Source: Erysipelotrichaceae bacterium
GTDB lineage: Bacteria; Bacillota_I; Bacilli_A; Erysipelotrichales; Erysipelotrichaceae
Length of the DNA stretch: 38,620 bases
NCBI GenBank assembly: GCA_017533785.1
Contig: JAFWII010000037.1
Span: 1 to 38,620 of the forward strand
Direction: 5' to 3'
Below, piece by piece: positions 15,634 to 24,728 of this stretch (its first letter is position 1; each line of letters starts with the position of its first letter). Both the position numbers and the translations under genes were made by a program. The notes below the pieces were generated by a model. That model had not been told where the DNA came from, ran no database searches, and saw only the letters and a program-made list of their open reading frames with translations.

Positions 15634-17443
15634 GTATTACTTCCTCCTCTTCATCGAATTCGACATGGGTCTTCTTGATCTTCTCGTGCAGATTCTGGAT
15701 GTTCTCCGGTTTCTCTACTTTCGGAGCACGCGGGTCAAGCAGCCAGGTCTTGGCGAAGTGAGTATCGCTGACCTGGAACATCGGCGGTTCTTCCTCAAGA
15801 TCGATCGCCATCGCATACTTGGAACGCGGTGCGAAGGCATCACCCTTGATCTTGTTGTAGAGGGACGGCGGAGTTCCCGGGATAGAGAACAGGTCCTTGC
15901 CCTTTTCGGAAAGCTGCGGAAGAGAAGATAGCAGTGACCAAGTGTACGGATGGCGCGGGTCGTAGAAGACCTCTTCGACCGTACCCAGTTCAACGATCTG
16001 TCCGGCATAGAGAACGGCAACACGCTCTGCAACGTTGGCGACGACGCCAAGGTCGTGAGTGATGTAGATCGTCGTGAAACCGAGTTCCTTCTGCAGGTCC
16101 TTGATCAGACGGATGATCTGCGCCTGGATCGTAACGTCCAGCGCGGTCGTCGGTTCGTCGCAGATCAGGATCTTCGGCTGACAGGAGAGCGCGATCGCGA
16201 TAACGATACGCTGACGCATGCCGCCGGAGTATTCGAACGGATAATCATCGAAACGGCTTTCCGGATCCGGGATACCGACTTTCTCCATGATATCTAGTGT
16301 TCTTCTGCGTGCTTCCTCGGTAGAGCACTTCTGGTGTTTGAGGATGACAGTCATGATCTGCTTGCCGATCGTGATGACCGGGTTCAAAGATGTCATCGGG
16401 TCCTGGAAGACGGTCGCGATACGGCAGCCGCGGATCTGTTCCCAGTCTCTTTCAAGAGTGATCTTGGAGCAGTCGATGATGGTATAGCCGTGAACGACAT
16501 TGTTCGCTTCATCCAGTTCGCGGAATTCAACACGGAAAGTACCGACTTCAAAGATACGGTTCAGGACATCCGGATCTGTCAGGTCCTCGCCTTTGCTCAT
16601 CGCGGCTTCAAAAGCCTTGTCGAGCTTTGTCATGAAGGTTCTCTGGGAACGCTTCGGGTAACGTGCGATCGAAAGCAGGATCTCATACGCGATCTTTTCA
16701 TTGCGGGCAAGGACTGCATCGCTCAGACCGTTTGGATTGCCCTCTTTGTCTGTTTTCGCGATTTTTTCCTTGCGCAGTTCTTCGAACGCTTTGATCTCAT
16801 TCTGATACTGGGTATTCAGTTCTGTATTCTTTGCGAAATCATCTGCTTTTTTGCGGATGAATTCCTTTTTCTCCGCTTCGATCTCTTCCTTCTTCTTAGT
16901 CAGTTCCTTGACTTTTTCCGTTACGGTCTTGATCTCGGCGGCGTCTACTTTCTTATCCAGAGTCCAGAGATAGTTGTTCTGATCGACGATCGCGTCATCT
17001 GCTTTTTTGATGCGCTCGCTGAAGTCTGCCTCTTCTTTCGGAGTCAGTGCTTTCGCGTATTTGATCTTTTCGTTGATCTTTTCGATCTCGCAGAATTCTT
17101 TGGCGCCTCTTTCGAGAACGGAATGCCGGTTCAGCATTTCCTTTGCTTCGGCAAAGATCTTCTTGTTTTTATCCGTTAGTTTGACATCCGTTTTGGAGAT
17201 CTCGTCATCCGAGAAAATGATCTTGCCCTGCGGGATGAAACCGTTGGAATCGAGCATACCGGCAAAGGTCTTGGTCAGGACGGATTTACCAGAGCCGGAC
17301 TCACCGACGATCGCCAGGGATTCGTTTTCATAAATGTCCAGAGAGACATTACGGATCGCGGTCAGGATACGGCCGCGGACATTGAATTTTACTTCAACGT
17401 CTTTCAGTGAAAGGAGGACTTTCTTATCGTTCTTTTCAGACAT
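15626..17443 (-). CDS. oppD: Oligopeptide ABC transporter ATPase (OppD/AmiE) with a large insertion
   Basis: A 605-residue ATPase; family members are about 350. Walker A GESGSGKS is at 47-54, Q347 lies in [11 protein letters not shown], signature YSGGMRQR at 405-412, Walker B ILICDEP at 425-431 and H463 in the H-loop. Between Walker A and the Q-loop, where AmiE has about 50 residues, about 300 are present. Residues ~84-325 are an insertion rich in K and E with heptad-like coiled-coil stretches (for example [20 protein letters not shown]). It splits the normal 'QGKI-F' strand from the [19 protein letters not shown] block. All ATPase motifs are intact, so the enzyme is likely active. AGGAGG supports the ATG at 17443 rather than 17449. 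Confidence 0.92.
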   Translation of the reverse strand: MSEKNDKKVLLSLKDVEVKFNVRGRILTAIRNVSLDIYENESLAIVGESGSGKSVLTKTFAGMLDSNGFIPQGKIIFSDDEISKTDVKLTDKNKKIFAEAKEMLNRHSVLERGAKEFCEIEKINEKIKYAKALTPKEEADFSERIKKADDAIVDQNNYLWTLDKKVDAAEIKTVTEKVKELTKKKEEIEAEKKEFIRKKADDFAKNTELNTQYQNEIKAFEELRKEKIAKTDKEGNPNGLSDAVLARNEKIAYEILLSIARYPKRSQRTFMTKLDKAFEAAMSKGEDLTDPDVLNRIFEVGTFRVEFRELDEANNVVHGYTIIDCSKITLERDWEQIRGCRIATVFQDPMTSLNPVITIGKQIMTVILKHQKCSTEEARRRTLDIMEKVGIPDPESRFDDYPFEYSGGMRQRIVIAIALSCQPKILICDEPTTALDVTIQAQIIRLIKDLQKELGFTTIYITHDLGVVANVAERVAVLYAGQIVELGTVEEVFYDPRHPYTWSLLSSLPQLSEKGKDLFSIPGTPPSLYNKIKGDAFAPRSKYAMAIDLEEEPPMFQVSDTHFAKTWLLDPRAPKVEKPENIQNLHEKIKKTHVEFDEEEEVIHE

Positions 17444-17455
17444 GTTCATTCCTCC

Positions 17456-18421
17456 TTACATATGGGTCCTCGGGTCGGAAGCGTCTGCGAGGCTCTGACC
17501 CAGAAGGTACAGGATGATCGTGATCGCGGAAGCAACGATGACCGGCGGCCAGAATTCCCAGGGGTAGGTCATGAAGGCAGACTGTGCCTGCTGGATCATA
17601 CGGCCAAGAGACGGGATCGATGCGCTTAAGCCGACACCGATATAGGAAAGGAAGACCTCCATACCGATGTAGGACGGCAGTTCGGTCGCGAGCAGCGTAA
17701 CGATGACAGATGTCAGGAACGGAAGGATGTTTTTGGAAATGACACGGGTGACCGGAGTGCCCAAACATCTGGATGCCAGAGAGTACTCACGGTCACGGAT
17801 GATCATGACCTGCGTACGGAAGAAGTACGCGATACCAAGCCAGCCTGTGATCGTCAGCGCGAAGATGAAGCTCCAGAAACCGGAACCGATGATATAGACC
17901 AGGACCGAGATCAGGAGGATATACGGAACGTTCGCGATAATGTTGTAGACAACCAGCATGACCTGGTCAACGCTGCGGGAATAACCCCAAAGCGCACCAA
18001 CGAGGATACCGATCGTCATATTGATCGCTGCGCAGATAACTGCAAGCAGGATACTGGTTCTCGAAGAGGAAATGACACCGTAGAAGATCGAATTGCCCAT
18101 CGGACCGGTGCCAAGCAGCCATTTCAGCGAGAAGCCGCCGAAACGGCTCATTGCCGCAGCCGGAGACAGGTTATAAGTCGAAGCGTTGGTGACGTTTTCC
18201 ATCATGTCATATGGGAAGATCAGCGGTCCCACAAAGGAGATCAGAAGGATCAGCGCCAGAATGACGAGAACGACGATATTGAGTTTCTTGCGGAAGAAAA
18301 CGCGGAAAACGCTGGCCCAGTAGGAATAACGGGGTGCGACGATCTTTTCCGAGGAGATCGTATCACTGTCGATAAAACGGAACAGTTCGTCCTGGTTAAC
18401 AGCCGGATTCTTTTCAGACAT
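17456..18421 (-). CDS. oppC: Oligopeptide ABC transporter permease (OppC/AmiD)
   Basis: A 321-residue membrane permease. The N-terminal cytoplasmic stretch (1-40) precedes TM1 (KKLNIVVLVILALILLISF), and later segments carry the EAA-like loop that contacts the ATPases, seen at REYSLASRCLGTPVTRVISKNILP. The C-terminus ends QSLADASDPRTHM, normal for OppC. Its start codon overlaps the stop of oppB (TAATG), and oppD follows 12 bases later, indicating tight coupling. Confidence 0.94.
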   Translation of the reverse strand: MSEKNPAVNQDELFRFIDSDTISSEKIVAPRYSYWASVFRVFFRKKLNIVVLVILALILLISFVGPLIFPYDMMENVTNASTYNLSPAAAMSRFGGFSLKWLLGTGPMGNSIFYGVISSSRTSILLAVICAAINMTIGILVGALWGYSRSVDQVMLVVYNIIANVPYILLISVLVYIIGSGFWSFIFALTITGWLGIAYFFRTQVMIIRDREYSLASRCLGTPVTRVISKNILPFLTSVIVTLLATELPSYIGMEVFLSYIGVGLSASIPSLGRMIQQAQSAFMTYPWEFWPPVIVASAITIILYLLGQSLADASDPRTHM

Positions 18422-20004
18422 TATCTTCCACCTCCTCTCTCTTCAGACAGCGAGATACGCGGATCGTATTTCGTCAGCAGGAGGTCGCCGAGGATCAGAG
18501 AGATGATCGACAGAGAGGTATAGAATACCGTACAGGCAACGATGATGCCGTTGTCATGCGAGTTGATCGCTCTGGTAAGCAGGTTACCGACACCAGGAAC
18601 AGAGTAAACACGTTCGGTGATGATCGCGCCGGTCAGACAGCCCAGAATGCTTGCCGGGATACCGTGAACAAGGTAGATCATGGCATTTCTGGAGATATGG
18701 ATATTGAAGATCTCCTTTTCGGAAAGACCCTGAGATCTTGCAAACTTAACATAGTCGGAGTTCATCTGGTCGATCATGTAACGGCGCATCCACTTCATCA
18801 GGGAACCGATGGAAGGCAGCGACAGGGAGATCGTCGGCAGGATATACGCCAGGATCGGAACTTCCGCGTTCGCGAATTTGTACGGCAGATGGAACAGAGC
18901 GGTACCGAAAGCAGCCAGCATGAAAATGTAGGCCAGACTCGGAACAGCACTGATAAAGATAATGTACGCATTACCGATCTTATCCGCCGTCTTGTCTTTT
19001 CTTCTTGCCATCAGTATGCCTAACGGCAGACCAAGTGCATAGGCAATGATCGTCGCGATGATACCCATGACAAAGGAGTTGCCGATCATGGACAGTCCGC
19101 TGCGGTTGTAGTTATAGACGGTATATTTATCGTTGAACTGTGTTCTTTCAACATCACTCAGAATGCCGGTGTTGTAGGTAAGGGAGTGGAAGTCGATCGC
19201 AGTCTCTACATAGTTATCTGTACCGAGCTGAGCCGGATACTGCTGTCTGGTAACAACGAGGTCGCCGGTCGGATTGTTGATGACTGAGGTGATCTCCTGA
19301 CCACGGTAGGTCGTATAGCTCGTACCGAGGTTGATACGGAGGAAATTCTGATGGATGAACGGGAATTTCGAATCGAAATACAGAAGATACTTATGCGTTG
19401 TGCCGGAACCGACTACAGCAAAAAGCCCGGAATACGGATCCTTTTCGACCCGGATGTACCTTTCTGTGAGCTCAGGATCCTTGACGTCATTGGTCGTTTC
19501 AAACTTAAAGAATCCGCTCAAATAATCCCCGAGACGATACAGGACGTTCTTCTCCTGGATCGCCAGCAGATAGCCCTTTCCGCCCGGCTTGATGCCGCCG
19601 CGCTTATAAGTGATCGGCTCCATGTAACGGACTTCATAACCCATCGCGGAATACTTCTCCATGAATTCCTTGACGGAAGCATTCTTTTTGGCCGCTTTCG
19701 CGTCCTGGATCACTTCCATGTCAGTCAAAAAGTCCTCCTGCGTTGCATAGCTGTCGCCATACTTCGCGATATACTTTTCCTTCAGGAAACTGGAATAATC
19801 CACATATGTCAGATATCCGTATTTCTGATACTGAACATACTCGTACATTTCCCGGTCGTTATTGCTCTTCTTATTCCATGTATCATCCTGCTGGAAGATA
19901 ACACTTCTTTCGATCATCGTATAGACCAGCAGCATGACTGTCATTACGACGACGAAGAGCGAAAAGATCGAGAATGCGATACGTTTTGCAAGATACTTTT
20001 TCAT
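18421..20004 (-). CDS. oppB: Oligopeptide ABC transporter permease (OppB/AmiC) with a long extracellular domain
   Basis: A 527-residue permease, longer than E. coli OppB (306) but close to the pneumococcal AmiC (about 500). TM1 (11-30) is followed by about 270 extracellular residues, including YLSGFFKFETTNDVKDPEL and a conserved GSGTTHKYLLYFDSKFPF block also seen in AmiC. Five more helices follow from about residue 310, with the EAA loop around YVKFARSQGLSEKEIFN and a KYDPRISL tail. The large loop is therefore a family trait, not a novelty. The start at 20004 is followed directly by the canonical MKKYLAKRI. It lies 198 bases after oppA, separated by two hairpins. Confidence 0.94.
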   Translation of the reverse strand: MKKYLAKRIAFSIFSLFVVVMTVMLLVYTMIERSVIFQQDDTWNKKSNNDREMYEYVQYQKYGYLTYVDYSSFLKEKYIAKYGDSYATQEDFLTDMEVIQDAKAAKKNASVKEFMEKYSAMGYEVRYMEPITYKRGGIKPGGKGYLLAIQEKNVLYRLGDYLSGFFKFETTNDVKDPELTERYIRVEKDPYSGLFAVVGSGTTHKYLLYFDSKFPFIHQNFLRINLGTSYTTYRGQEITSVINNPTGDLVVTRQQYPAQLGTDNYVETAIDFHSLTYNTGILSDVERTQFNDKYTVYNYNRSGLSMIGNSFVMGIIATIIAYALGLPLGILMARRKDKTADKIGNAYIIFISAVPSLAYIFMLAAFGTALFHLPYKFANAEVPILAYILPTISLSLPSIGSLMKWMRRYMIDQMNSDYVKFARSQGLSEKEIFNIHISRNAMIYLVHGIPASILGCLTGAIITERVYSVPGVGNLLTRAINSHDNGIIVACTVFYTSLSIISLILGDLLLTKYDPRISLSEERGGGR

Positions 20005-20070
20005 AATGTTTCAATAAAAGATCTCTTTTATTACTGTCCTCCCTTCCTCTCGATTTTGTTTTCATCAGCT

Positions 20071-20160
20071 AAACTTACCGTTTGAGCTGTTACTTAAGCG
20101 GTAAGTTTAACTGCGTTTCTATAAGCAAACACATAGGAGGTCTGACGGCCTCCTATGTGT
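20071..20160. terminator. Tandem hairpins between oppA and oppB
   Basis: Hairpin 1: AAACTTACCG / CGGTAAGTTT (20071-20108, 18-base loop). Hairpin 2: ACACATAGGAGG / CCTCCTATGTGT (20129-20160, eight-base loop). Neither has a good T-tract on the minus strand, so they probably act as leaky terminators or RNA-stability elements that raise oppA above the permease and ATPase genes. Confidence 0.55.
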
Positions 20161-20201
20161 GCTGTAAGTTTATCTTACTTTTGAATAAACTTAGGAAACG
20201 A

Positions 20202-22271
20202 TTAATACAGACCGATAACTTTGGTCATGTAGCCGGCGCCTGCACCTAAGAATGTGTCGAGGTAGGTTGACGGATCACCATAGTCCGGACCCCAACCAGA
20301 GCCGTAGAACATATCGAAGTTACCAGCTTCACCGTTACTTGCACGGTAACCGCATGCGTAGAAGTCTTCCGGAGTTGTTGCTTCGACCATGTTAACCTGA
20401 ACGTTTTCAGCGCCTAAGCAATCTTCGACGACCTTCTTGTATGCGTTAGCCTGAGCGACCTGAGAATCACTTGCGGAGTAGTATACAACGTCGATCTGGA
20501 TCGGGTATGTAACTGTATCGCCGAGTTCTTCCTTAGCAGCTGCGAGGTATTCTTTAGCCTGATCCGGGAAGTACCAGCCGTTGACACCGTCATGGATGTC
20601 GACCGGGTTGCCCATTTCCTTCAGGAAGTACTGAACGAGTTCGCCATAGAATGTACCAGCCGGGAATGTTGTGCCGTTGACGGTTACGTCAGAGGACAGC
20701 TGAACGAATTCCGGATGAGTGTACATATTTCTCAGGTTTGTGTTAGCGAGTTCATCGCCACGGGAAACAGCGTTCCAAGTTGTCTTATCGAAAGCAAACA
20801 GTAATGCTTTACGGAAGTTCTTGTTCTGGAGAGCTGTGTTGGTGTCGATTCTCTGCTGACCATTCTTCGGAGAAGCAACAGCACCGGATTCGAGCTGGAA
20901 TGTACCACGGTTGAGGTTCAGACCGCCGAAGTATGTGGTGGATGTTGTATCGGAGATGTAAGCATACTTATCGAAGTTGCCATCAGCTTTAGCCTTGTCT
21001 AACAGACCTGTGGAAGCGCTCAGTGTAACACCAGCGTATGTTCCGTTCAGAGCGTCGTTGTAGACAGCATCCGGGTTTTCACCGTTATCGAAGACCCAAC
21101 GGATGGAATCGAGGGTGACAGTGTCAGCCTTGTAGTAACCCGGGTTCTTGACAACAACGATCTCGGAGTCGCCCTGCAGCTTCTGGAGCAGGAACGGTCC
21201 GCAGTAGACCTGAGAGGATACATCGGTGTTCTTACCGAATGTGTAAGCGTCTGTATCAGCGAATGCTTCAGCGTATTCATCGATACCGTAAACGCCGCCG
21301 CGGCTCTGATAGAAGGAATCGCAGATCGGTAAGAAGCAGGAGTATGTGAGCATCGTTAAGAAGTAGGATGTCGGCTGGCAGAGAGTAACTTCCAGTGTGT
21401 AGTCGTCAACAGCCTTGTAGCCAACGCCGTCGAAGCTAGCACCGCCGAAGTATTCGTCAACACCAACGATAACACCCTGGACCAGCCATTCAAGACCAGC
21501 CTGAGCATCCAGCATGTGATGGAAGCCAGCGACAAAGTCGGCAGCCTTAACTTCAGCATACTGTGTGCCTTCGGATGTGTACCAGTAAACGCCCGGTCTG
21601 ATATGGAATGTGTAAGTTAATCCATCTTCAGAAACTTCCCAAGATTCAGCTAATGCCGGAGTCATCTGGCCTAAGTTGTTGTATTCGACCAGACCGTCAA
21701 CTGTATTGACAGTGATCTCGGTATCGGACTGAGAGCTTGTGTTCAGCCAGTCGATTGTGACCGGAGCTGTAGAGAAGCTTGTTGTGTAGGTGTTCTGGAG
21801 TGTGTGTCCTTTGCCTGCGAGGTAAGCGGCCGGATCGTATGTGCCTTCACCAACGACAGCCTTAGCCCACTGATCGAGCAGTTCTGCTCTCTCTTCTTTG
21901 GTAAGGAATTCGTCGGAGATGACCATGCTCTTAAGACGGTCGTCATCGTTGCCCCACTGGACATACGGGACAGTTCTCGGAGCGATACGGCTTAATGTGT
22001 AAGCACCGCCCTGAGTTGTTGTCGGGATCATGACTGCGTTGTCGAGAAGGACAGCTTCAGCCTGAGCGAATAAGACAAACTTTTCGTCGATGGAAGCTGC
22101 TTCTTTAGCGTTGTTGACTAATGCTTCATAGTCACCAAGCTGTGCTTCGTAGACTTCGTCATCATCCCCGCGTACGTAAACGACTTCTTCCTGCTTTTTG
22201 TTACAGCCAAATAAAGCCATAACCATCAGGAGAGCCAAAACGGACGCCATCAGTTTTCTGACATTCTTCAT
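20202..22271 (-). CDS. oppA: Oligopeptide-binding lipoprotein, circularly permuted AmiA/OppA type
   Basis: A 689-residue lipoprotein with signal MKNVRKLMASVLALLMVMAL then lipobox FGC (C23), held on the outer face of the membrane. Residues ~158-689 align with the start and body of AmiA/OppA proteins: TYTTSFSTAPVTIDWLNTSS, PALAESWEVSEDGLTYTFHI, and near the end GWGPDYGDPSTYLDTF. The protein then stops at TKVIGLY. In AmiA this point is followed by 'DYEKLV...' and about 130 more residues. That missing segment appears here at residues 40-138: GDYEALVNNAKEA, LFAQAEAVLLDNAVMIPTTT, then VPYVQWGNDD and KEERAELLDQW. The simplest reading is a circular permutation. Total length is right for a single domain set. 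A permuted protein may still bind peptides; specificity is unknown. Confidence 0.88.
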   Translation of the reverse strand: MKNVRKLMASVLALLMVMALFGCNKKQEEVVYVRGDDDEVYEAQLGDYEALVNNAKEAASIDEKFVLFAQAEAVLLDNAVMIPTTTQGGAYTLSRIAPRTVPYVQWGNDDDRLKSMVISDEFLTKEERAELLDQWAKAVVGEGTYDPAAYLAGKGHTLQNTYTTSFSTAPVTIDWLNTSSQSDTEITVNTVDGLVEYNNLGQMTPALAESWEVSEDGLTYTFHIRPGVYWYTSEGTQYAEVKAADFVAGFHHMLDAQAGLEWLVQGVIVGVDEYFGGASFDGVGYKAVDDYTLEVTLCQPTSYFLTMLTYSCFLPICDSFYQSRGGVYGIDEYAEAFADTDAYTFGKNTDVSSQVYCGPFLLQKLQGDSEIVVVKNPGYYKADTVTLDSIRWVFDNGENPDAVYNDALNGTYAGVTLSASTGLLDKAKADGNFDKYAYISDTTSTTYFGGLNLNRGTFQLESGAVASPKNGQQRIDTNTALQNKNFRKALLFAFDKTTWNAVSRGDELANTNLRNMYTHPEFVQLSSDVTVNGTTFPAGTFYGELVQYFLKEMGNPVDIHDGVNGWYFPDQAKEYLAAAKEELGDTVTYPIQIDVVYYSASDSQVAQANAYKKVVEDCLGAENVQVNMVEATTPEDFYACGYRASNGEAGNFDMFYGSGWGPDYGDPSTYLDTFLGAGAGYMTKVIGLY

Positions 22272-22319
22272 TTTTTCTCCTCCATGTCAATAAATGCATA
22301 TTCCATGCAAATATACACA

Positions 22320-22349
22320 ATTATACATTTCTGAGAAAACATACGTCAA
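22320..22349 (-). promoter_or_regulatory. oppA promoter
   Basis: TTGACG at 22344-22349 and TATAAT at 22320-22325, 18-base spacing on the minus strand. The expected start near 22313 gives a leader of about 42 bases that ends in the ribosome site GGAGGAG. Confidence 0.72.
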
Positions 22350-22609
22350 GAATTTGCAGGAAACTTCAGGCCAATATTTCATGAAACAAATCAAGTTTTT
22401 TCATATATCCTGAACAATTTCCCGATTGTCTTCGATTTGTGAACACAATAATTGTCAACAATATCAGTCTATAATCAATTTCACGCAATTTGTAACGCAA
22501 ATCTGTCTTCAATTTATGAACAGTCAGTTTTTTCGCAGTCAACTGCAGGCTCCTTTTGAATGAAAGTGCTTACATATATCTCTGTCCGTTTTCTCTGATC
22601 TCAGGCACT
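22350..22609. other. AT-rich region upstream of the oppA promoter
   Basis: About 260 bases without a gene. It contains an ATTGT-CA-ACAAT palindrome (22451-22462) and further TTGACA- and TTGACT-like boxes with poor partners. It may hold regulator sites for peptide uptake. I saw no good CodY box. Confidence 0.3.
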
Positions 22610-22632
22610 AAAAAACCGCACTTCCGTGCGGT
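22610..22632 (-). terminator. Terminator of ktrBA
   Basis: Minus-strand ACCGCAC / GTGCGGT stem with a GGAA loop, followed by six T. It is 14 bases past the ktrA stop. Confidence 0.88.
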
Positions 22633-22645
22633 CATCTGCGCTTGC

Positions 22646-23293
22646 TCAGAAATGGAATACTTTCTGCAGATCTTCGGTCTTACCCAGGACCAGGATATCC
22701 CGATCAGCGACCATGACGGTCTCAGAATTGATGCTCATGCTCATTCTTCCGTGATCTTCGATGCCCAGGATATTGATGCCGTAGCGGTTGCGGACATCCA
22801 TTTCTCCCAGGGTCTTTCCTCCCCATTCCGCGGGAGTATCGACCTTCAGGATCGTGAAACCGTCTTCCAGTTCGATGTAGTCAAGGATGTTGTCAGCACT
22901 GTAGCGGATCGCTGTCCAGCGTCCGAGCTGTCTTTCCGGGAAAACGACCACATCCGCACCGCAGCGTTTCAGCAGCTTTTCCTGAGATTCGCCGGTCGCC
23001 CGGGCAACAATATATTTCGCACCCAGATCTTTCAGCACAGCGGCTGTTTCCAGAGAGCTGAGAAAGTCATCACCGATCGCCACGATGCAGAGATCGAAAT
23101 CCTCCACGCCAAGTGACTGCATGAACTGCATATCGGTACTGTCGCCGATCTCGGCGCCGGTGACCATCGGCAGGATCTTGTTGATCCGGTCTTCATGGCG
23201 GTCGACAGCCAGGATCTGATGGCCTAGAGAATGAAGAGCCTCTATTGCATAGCGTCCGAAACGTCCTGTTCCGACGACGAGAATATTTTTCAT
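22646..23293 (-). CDS. ktrA: Potassium uptake regulatory subunit KtrA (TrkA family)
   Basis: A 215-residue cytoplasmic RCK protein that gates the KtrB channel. The Rossmann fold has the nucleotide motif VVGTGRFGRYAIEAL at 6-20, binding ATP/ADP or NAD(H). An acidic LAVDRHEDRI strand end follows and a C-terminal RCK_C half (from ~135) may bind a second messenger such as cyclic di-AMP. Length matches KtrA. It follows ktrB by 14 bases and shares its transcript. The gene begins with a good AGGAGG-type site (GGAGG). Confidence 0.93.
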   Translation of the reverse strand: MKNILVVGTGRFGRYAIEALHSLGHQILAVDRHEDRINKILPMVTGAEIGDSTDMQFMQSLGVEDFDLCIVAIGDDFLSSLETAAVLKDLGAKYIVARATGESQEKLLKRCGADVVVFPERQLGRWTAIRYSADNILDYIELEDGFTILKVDTPAEWGGKTLGEMDVRNRYGINILGIEDHGRMSMSINSETVMVADRDILVLGKTEDLQKVFHF

Positions 23294-23307
23294 ATACTGT
23301 TTACCTC

Positions 23308-24648
23308 CTAACCGACATTAACCTTTTCGGTGGCTTGTTTGCTTAATGGAATCGAATTCACGGAAGATGCGGCGTAGGCAAGTGTCAGTCCGCCTACCCG
23401 GCCAAAATACATAAAACAGATCAGCATCGCCTTGGAAGGCGCGCTCAGCAGCGGCGTGATGCCGGTCGTCAGACCGACGGTCGCAAGCGCCGAAGCTGTT
23501 TCAAACATCGAGCTGACCAGCGGGAAGCCGTCATAGCTGTTGATGAAGAAGGAGCCGAACAGGAACAGCGTAATGTAGACCGCAAACAATGCAAACGCAT
23601 TCATTACGATATACTTTTCAACTCGGCGGTTGAAAGCCGTCGCATCTTCCCGGCGGCGCAGAACAGCGATCGTGGCAATGACAACGACGGCAAAAGTCGT
23701 GACCTTTATACCGCCGGCTGTGGAACCGGAGGAACCGCCGATCAGCATCAGCATGATCGTCATGAACAGTCCGGTCTCACTCATCTGCCCGAAATCCACT
23801 GTCGCGAACCCTGCCGTTCGGGGCGTTACCGCCTGAAACAGCGAAGCCAGGAACCGCTCTTTCCCGGGAAGTTCCCGGAATTCAAAACAATATAAATATA
23901 TGAAAGGGATCAGGATCAGGAAAAAGGTGAAAAGCAGGACCAGTTTGGTCTGCAGACGGTATTTATTGAAATCGAAGCGGTGGACCGCAATATCATCCCA
24001 GGTCAGGAAGCCGATACCGCCGATCACAATCAGCAGGATCAGGGTGATGTTGACCAGAGTCACCGACTGATAAGAGACGAGCGAAGAGAACGGCGCGGTA
24101 TCCGGCAGGATATCGAAACCGGCGTTACAGAATGCCGAGACGGAATGGAACAGTCCGTATAGGACACCGACATTCCCGTAGTTTTTGCAGAATTCCGGCA
24201 TCATCAGACACGCACCGGCCAGTTCGATCACGAAAGTGGTGATCAGGATAAAACCGGAAAGCTTGTAGATACCGCCGATCTGCGGCGCGGAGATCGCATC
24301 CCGGAGAATGCTCCGCTGCATGATGGAATTGTCCTTGCGGCGCAGGAACGCGACCATGAACAGGACGGAAGTCAGGATACCGAGACCGCCGATCTGGATC
24401 AGCAGGATAATGACTGTTTTGCCGAACGGCGTCCAGAAACTGGCGGTATTCTGCACGATCAGACCGGTAACACAGACCGCCGAAGTCGATGTGAACAGCG
24501 CGTCGATAAAGTCTACTTCACCGCCGACACTGGCGATCGGCAGCATCAGCAGGAACGTGCCGATCAGGATCAGAGAAAGGAAAAAGGCCAGAATGATCCT
24601 GGCGCTGGAGCTCTGACGATTAAAGAGTTTGCTCAGACTGAACTTCAC
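23308..24648 (-). CDS. ktrB: Potassium uptake membrane subunit KtrB (TrkH family)
   Basis: A 446-residue membrane protein with four M1-P-M2 repeats forming a potassium/sodium pathway. Filter-region pieces include SAVCVTGLIVQNTAS, SVSAFCNAGFDILPD, TPRTAGFATVDFGQM and ASALATVGLTTGITP. Each repeats a glycine in the selectivity filter. The GTG at 24648 is chosen because GGGAGG lies six bases upstream and the protein then begins MKFSLSKLF; a longer frame to 24687 is unsupported. Promoter at 24672-24680. Together with KtrA it provides potassium uptake for osmotic balance. Confidence 0.93.
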   Translation of the reverse strand: MKFSLSKLFNRQSSSARIILAFFLSLILIGTFLLMLPIASVGGEVDFIDALFTSTSAVCVTGLIVQNTASFWTPFGKTVIILLIQIGGLGILTSVLFMVAFLRRKDNSIMQRSILRDAISAPQIGGIYKLSGFILITTFVIELAGACLMMPEFCKNYGNVGVLYGLFHSVSAFCNAGFDILPDTAPFSSLVSYQSVTLVNITLILLIVIGGIGFLTWDDIAVHRFDFNKYRLQTKLVLLFTFFLILIPFIYLYCFEFRELPGKERFLASLFQAVTPRTAGFATVDFGQMSETGLFMTIMLMLIGGSSGSTAGGIKVTTFAVVVIATIAVLRRREDATAFNRRVEKYIVMNAFALFAVYITLFLFGSFFINSYDGFPLVSSMFETASALATVGLTTGITPLLSAPSKAMLICFMYFGRVGGLTLAYAASSVNSIPLSKQATEKVNVG

Positions 24649-24671
24649 TGACGTCCTCCCATATCTAATTA

Positions 24672-24680
24672 AGTATAGCA
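24672..24680 (-). promoter_or_regulatory. ktrB extended -10 promoter
   Basis: TGC-TATACT on the minus strand is an extended -10 element with no strong -35. Transcription would start about 17 bases before the GTG at 24648, consistent with the adjacent GGGAGG site. Confidence 0.5.
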
Positions 24681-24689
24681 GATTCAAAA

Positions 24690-24719
24690 GAAAAACACGC
24701 GGTCTTTAGAACCGCGTGT
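24690..24719 (-). terminator. Terminator of the GH5 gene
   Basis: Minus-strand ACACGCGGT / ACCGCGTGT with a seven-base loop, then TTTTT-C. It is nine bases past the stop at 24729. Confidence 0.88.
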
Positions 24720-24728
24720 CAAATGCTT

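Noticed and set aside
18421..20004. OppB is 527 residues with a 270-residue extracellular loop, which looked like a novel insertion.
   Set aside because: Pneumococcal AmiC has the same large loop and about the same length, including the GSGT-HKYLLYF block, so it is a known feature of Ami-type transporters.
22272..22430. A CodY box in the oppA promoter region (TTTTCTCAGAAA).
   Set aside because: It has the wrong spacing between the half-sites (one extra base), so the match is not convincing.
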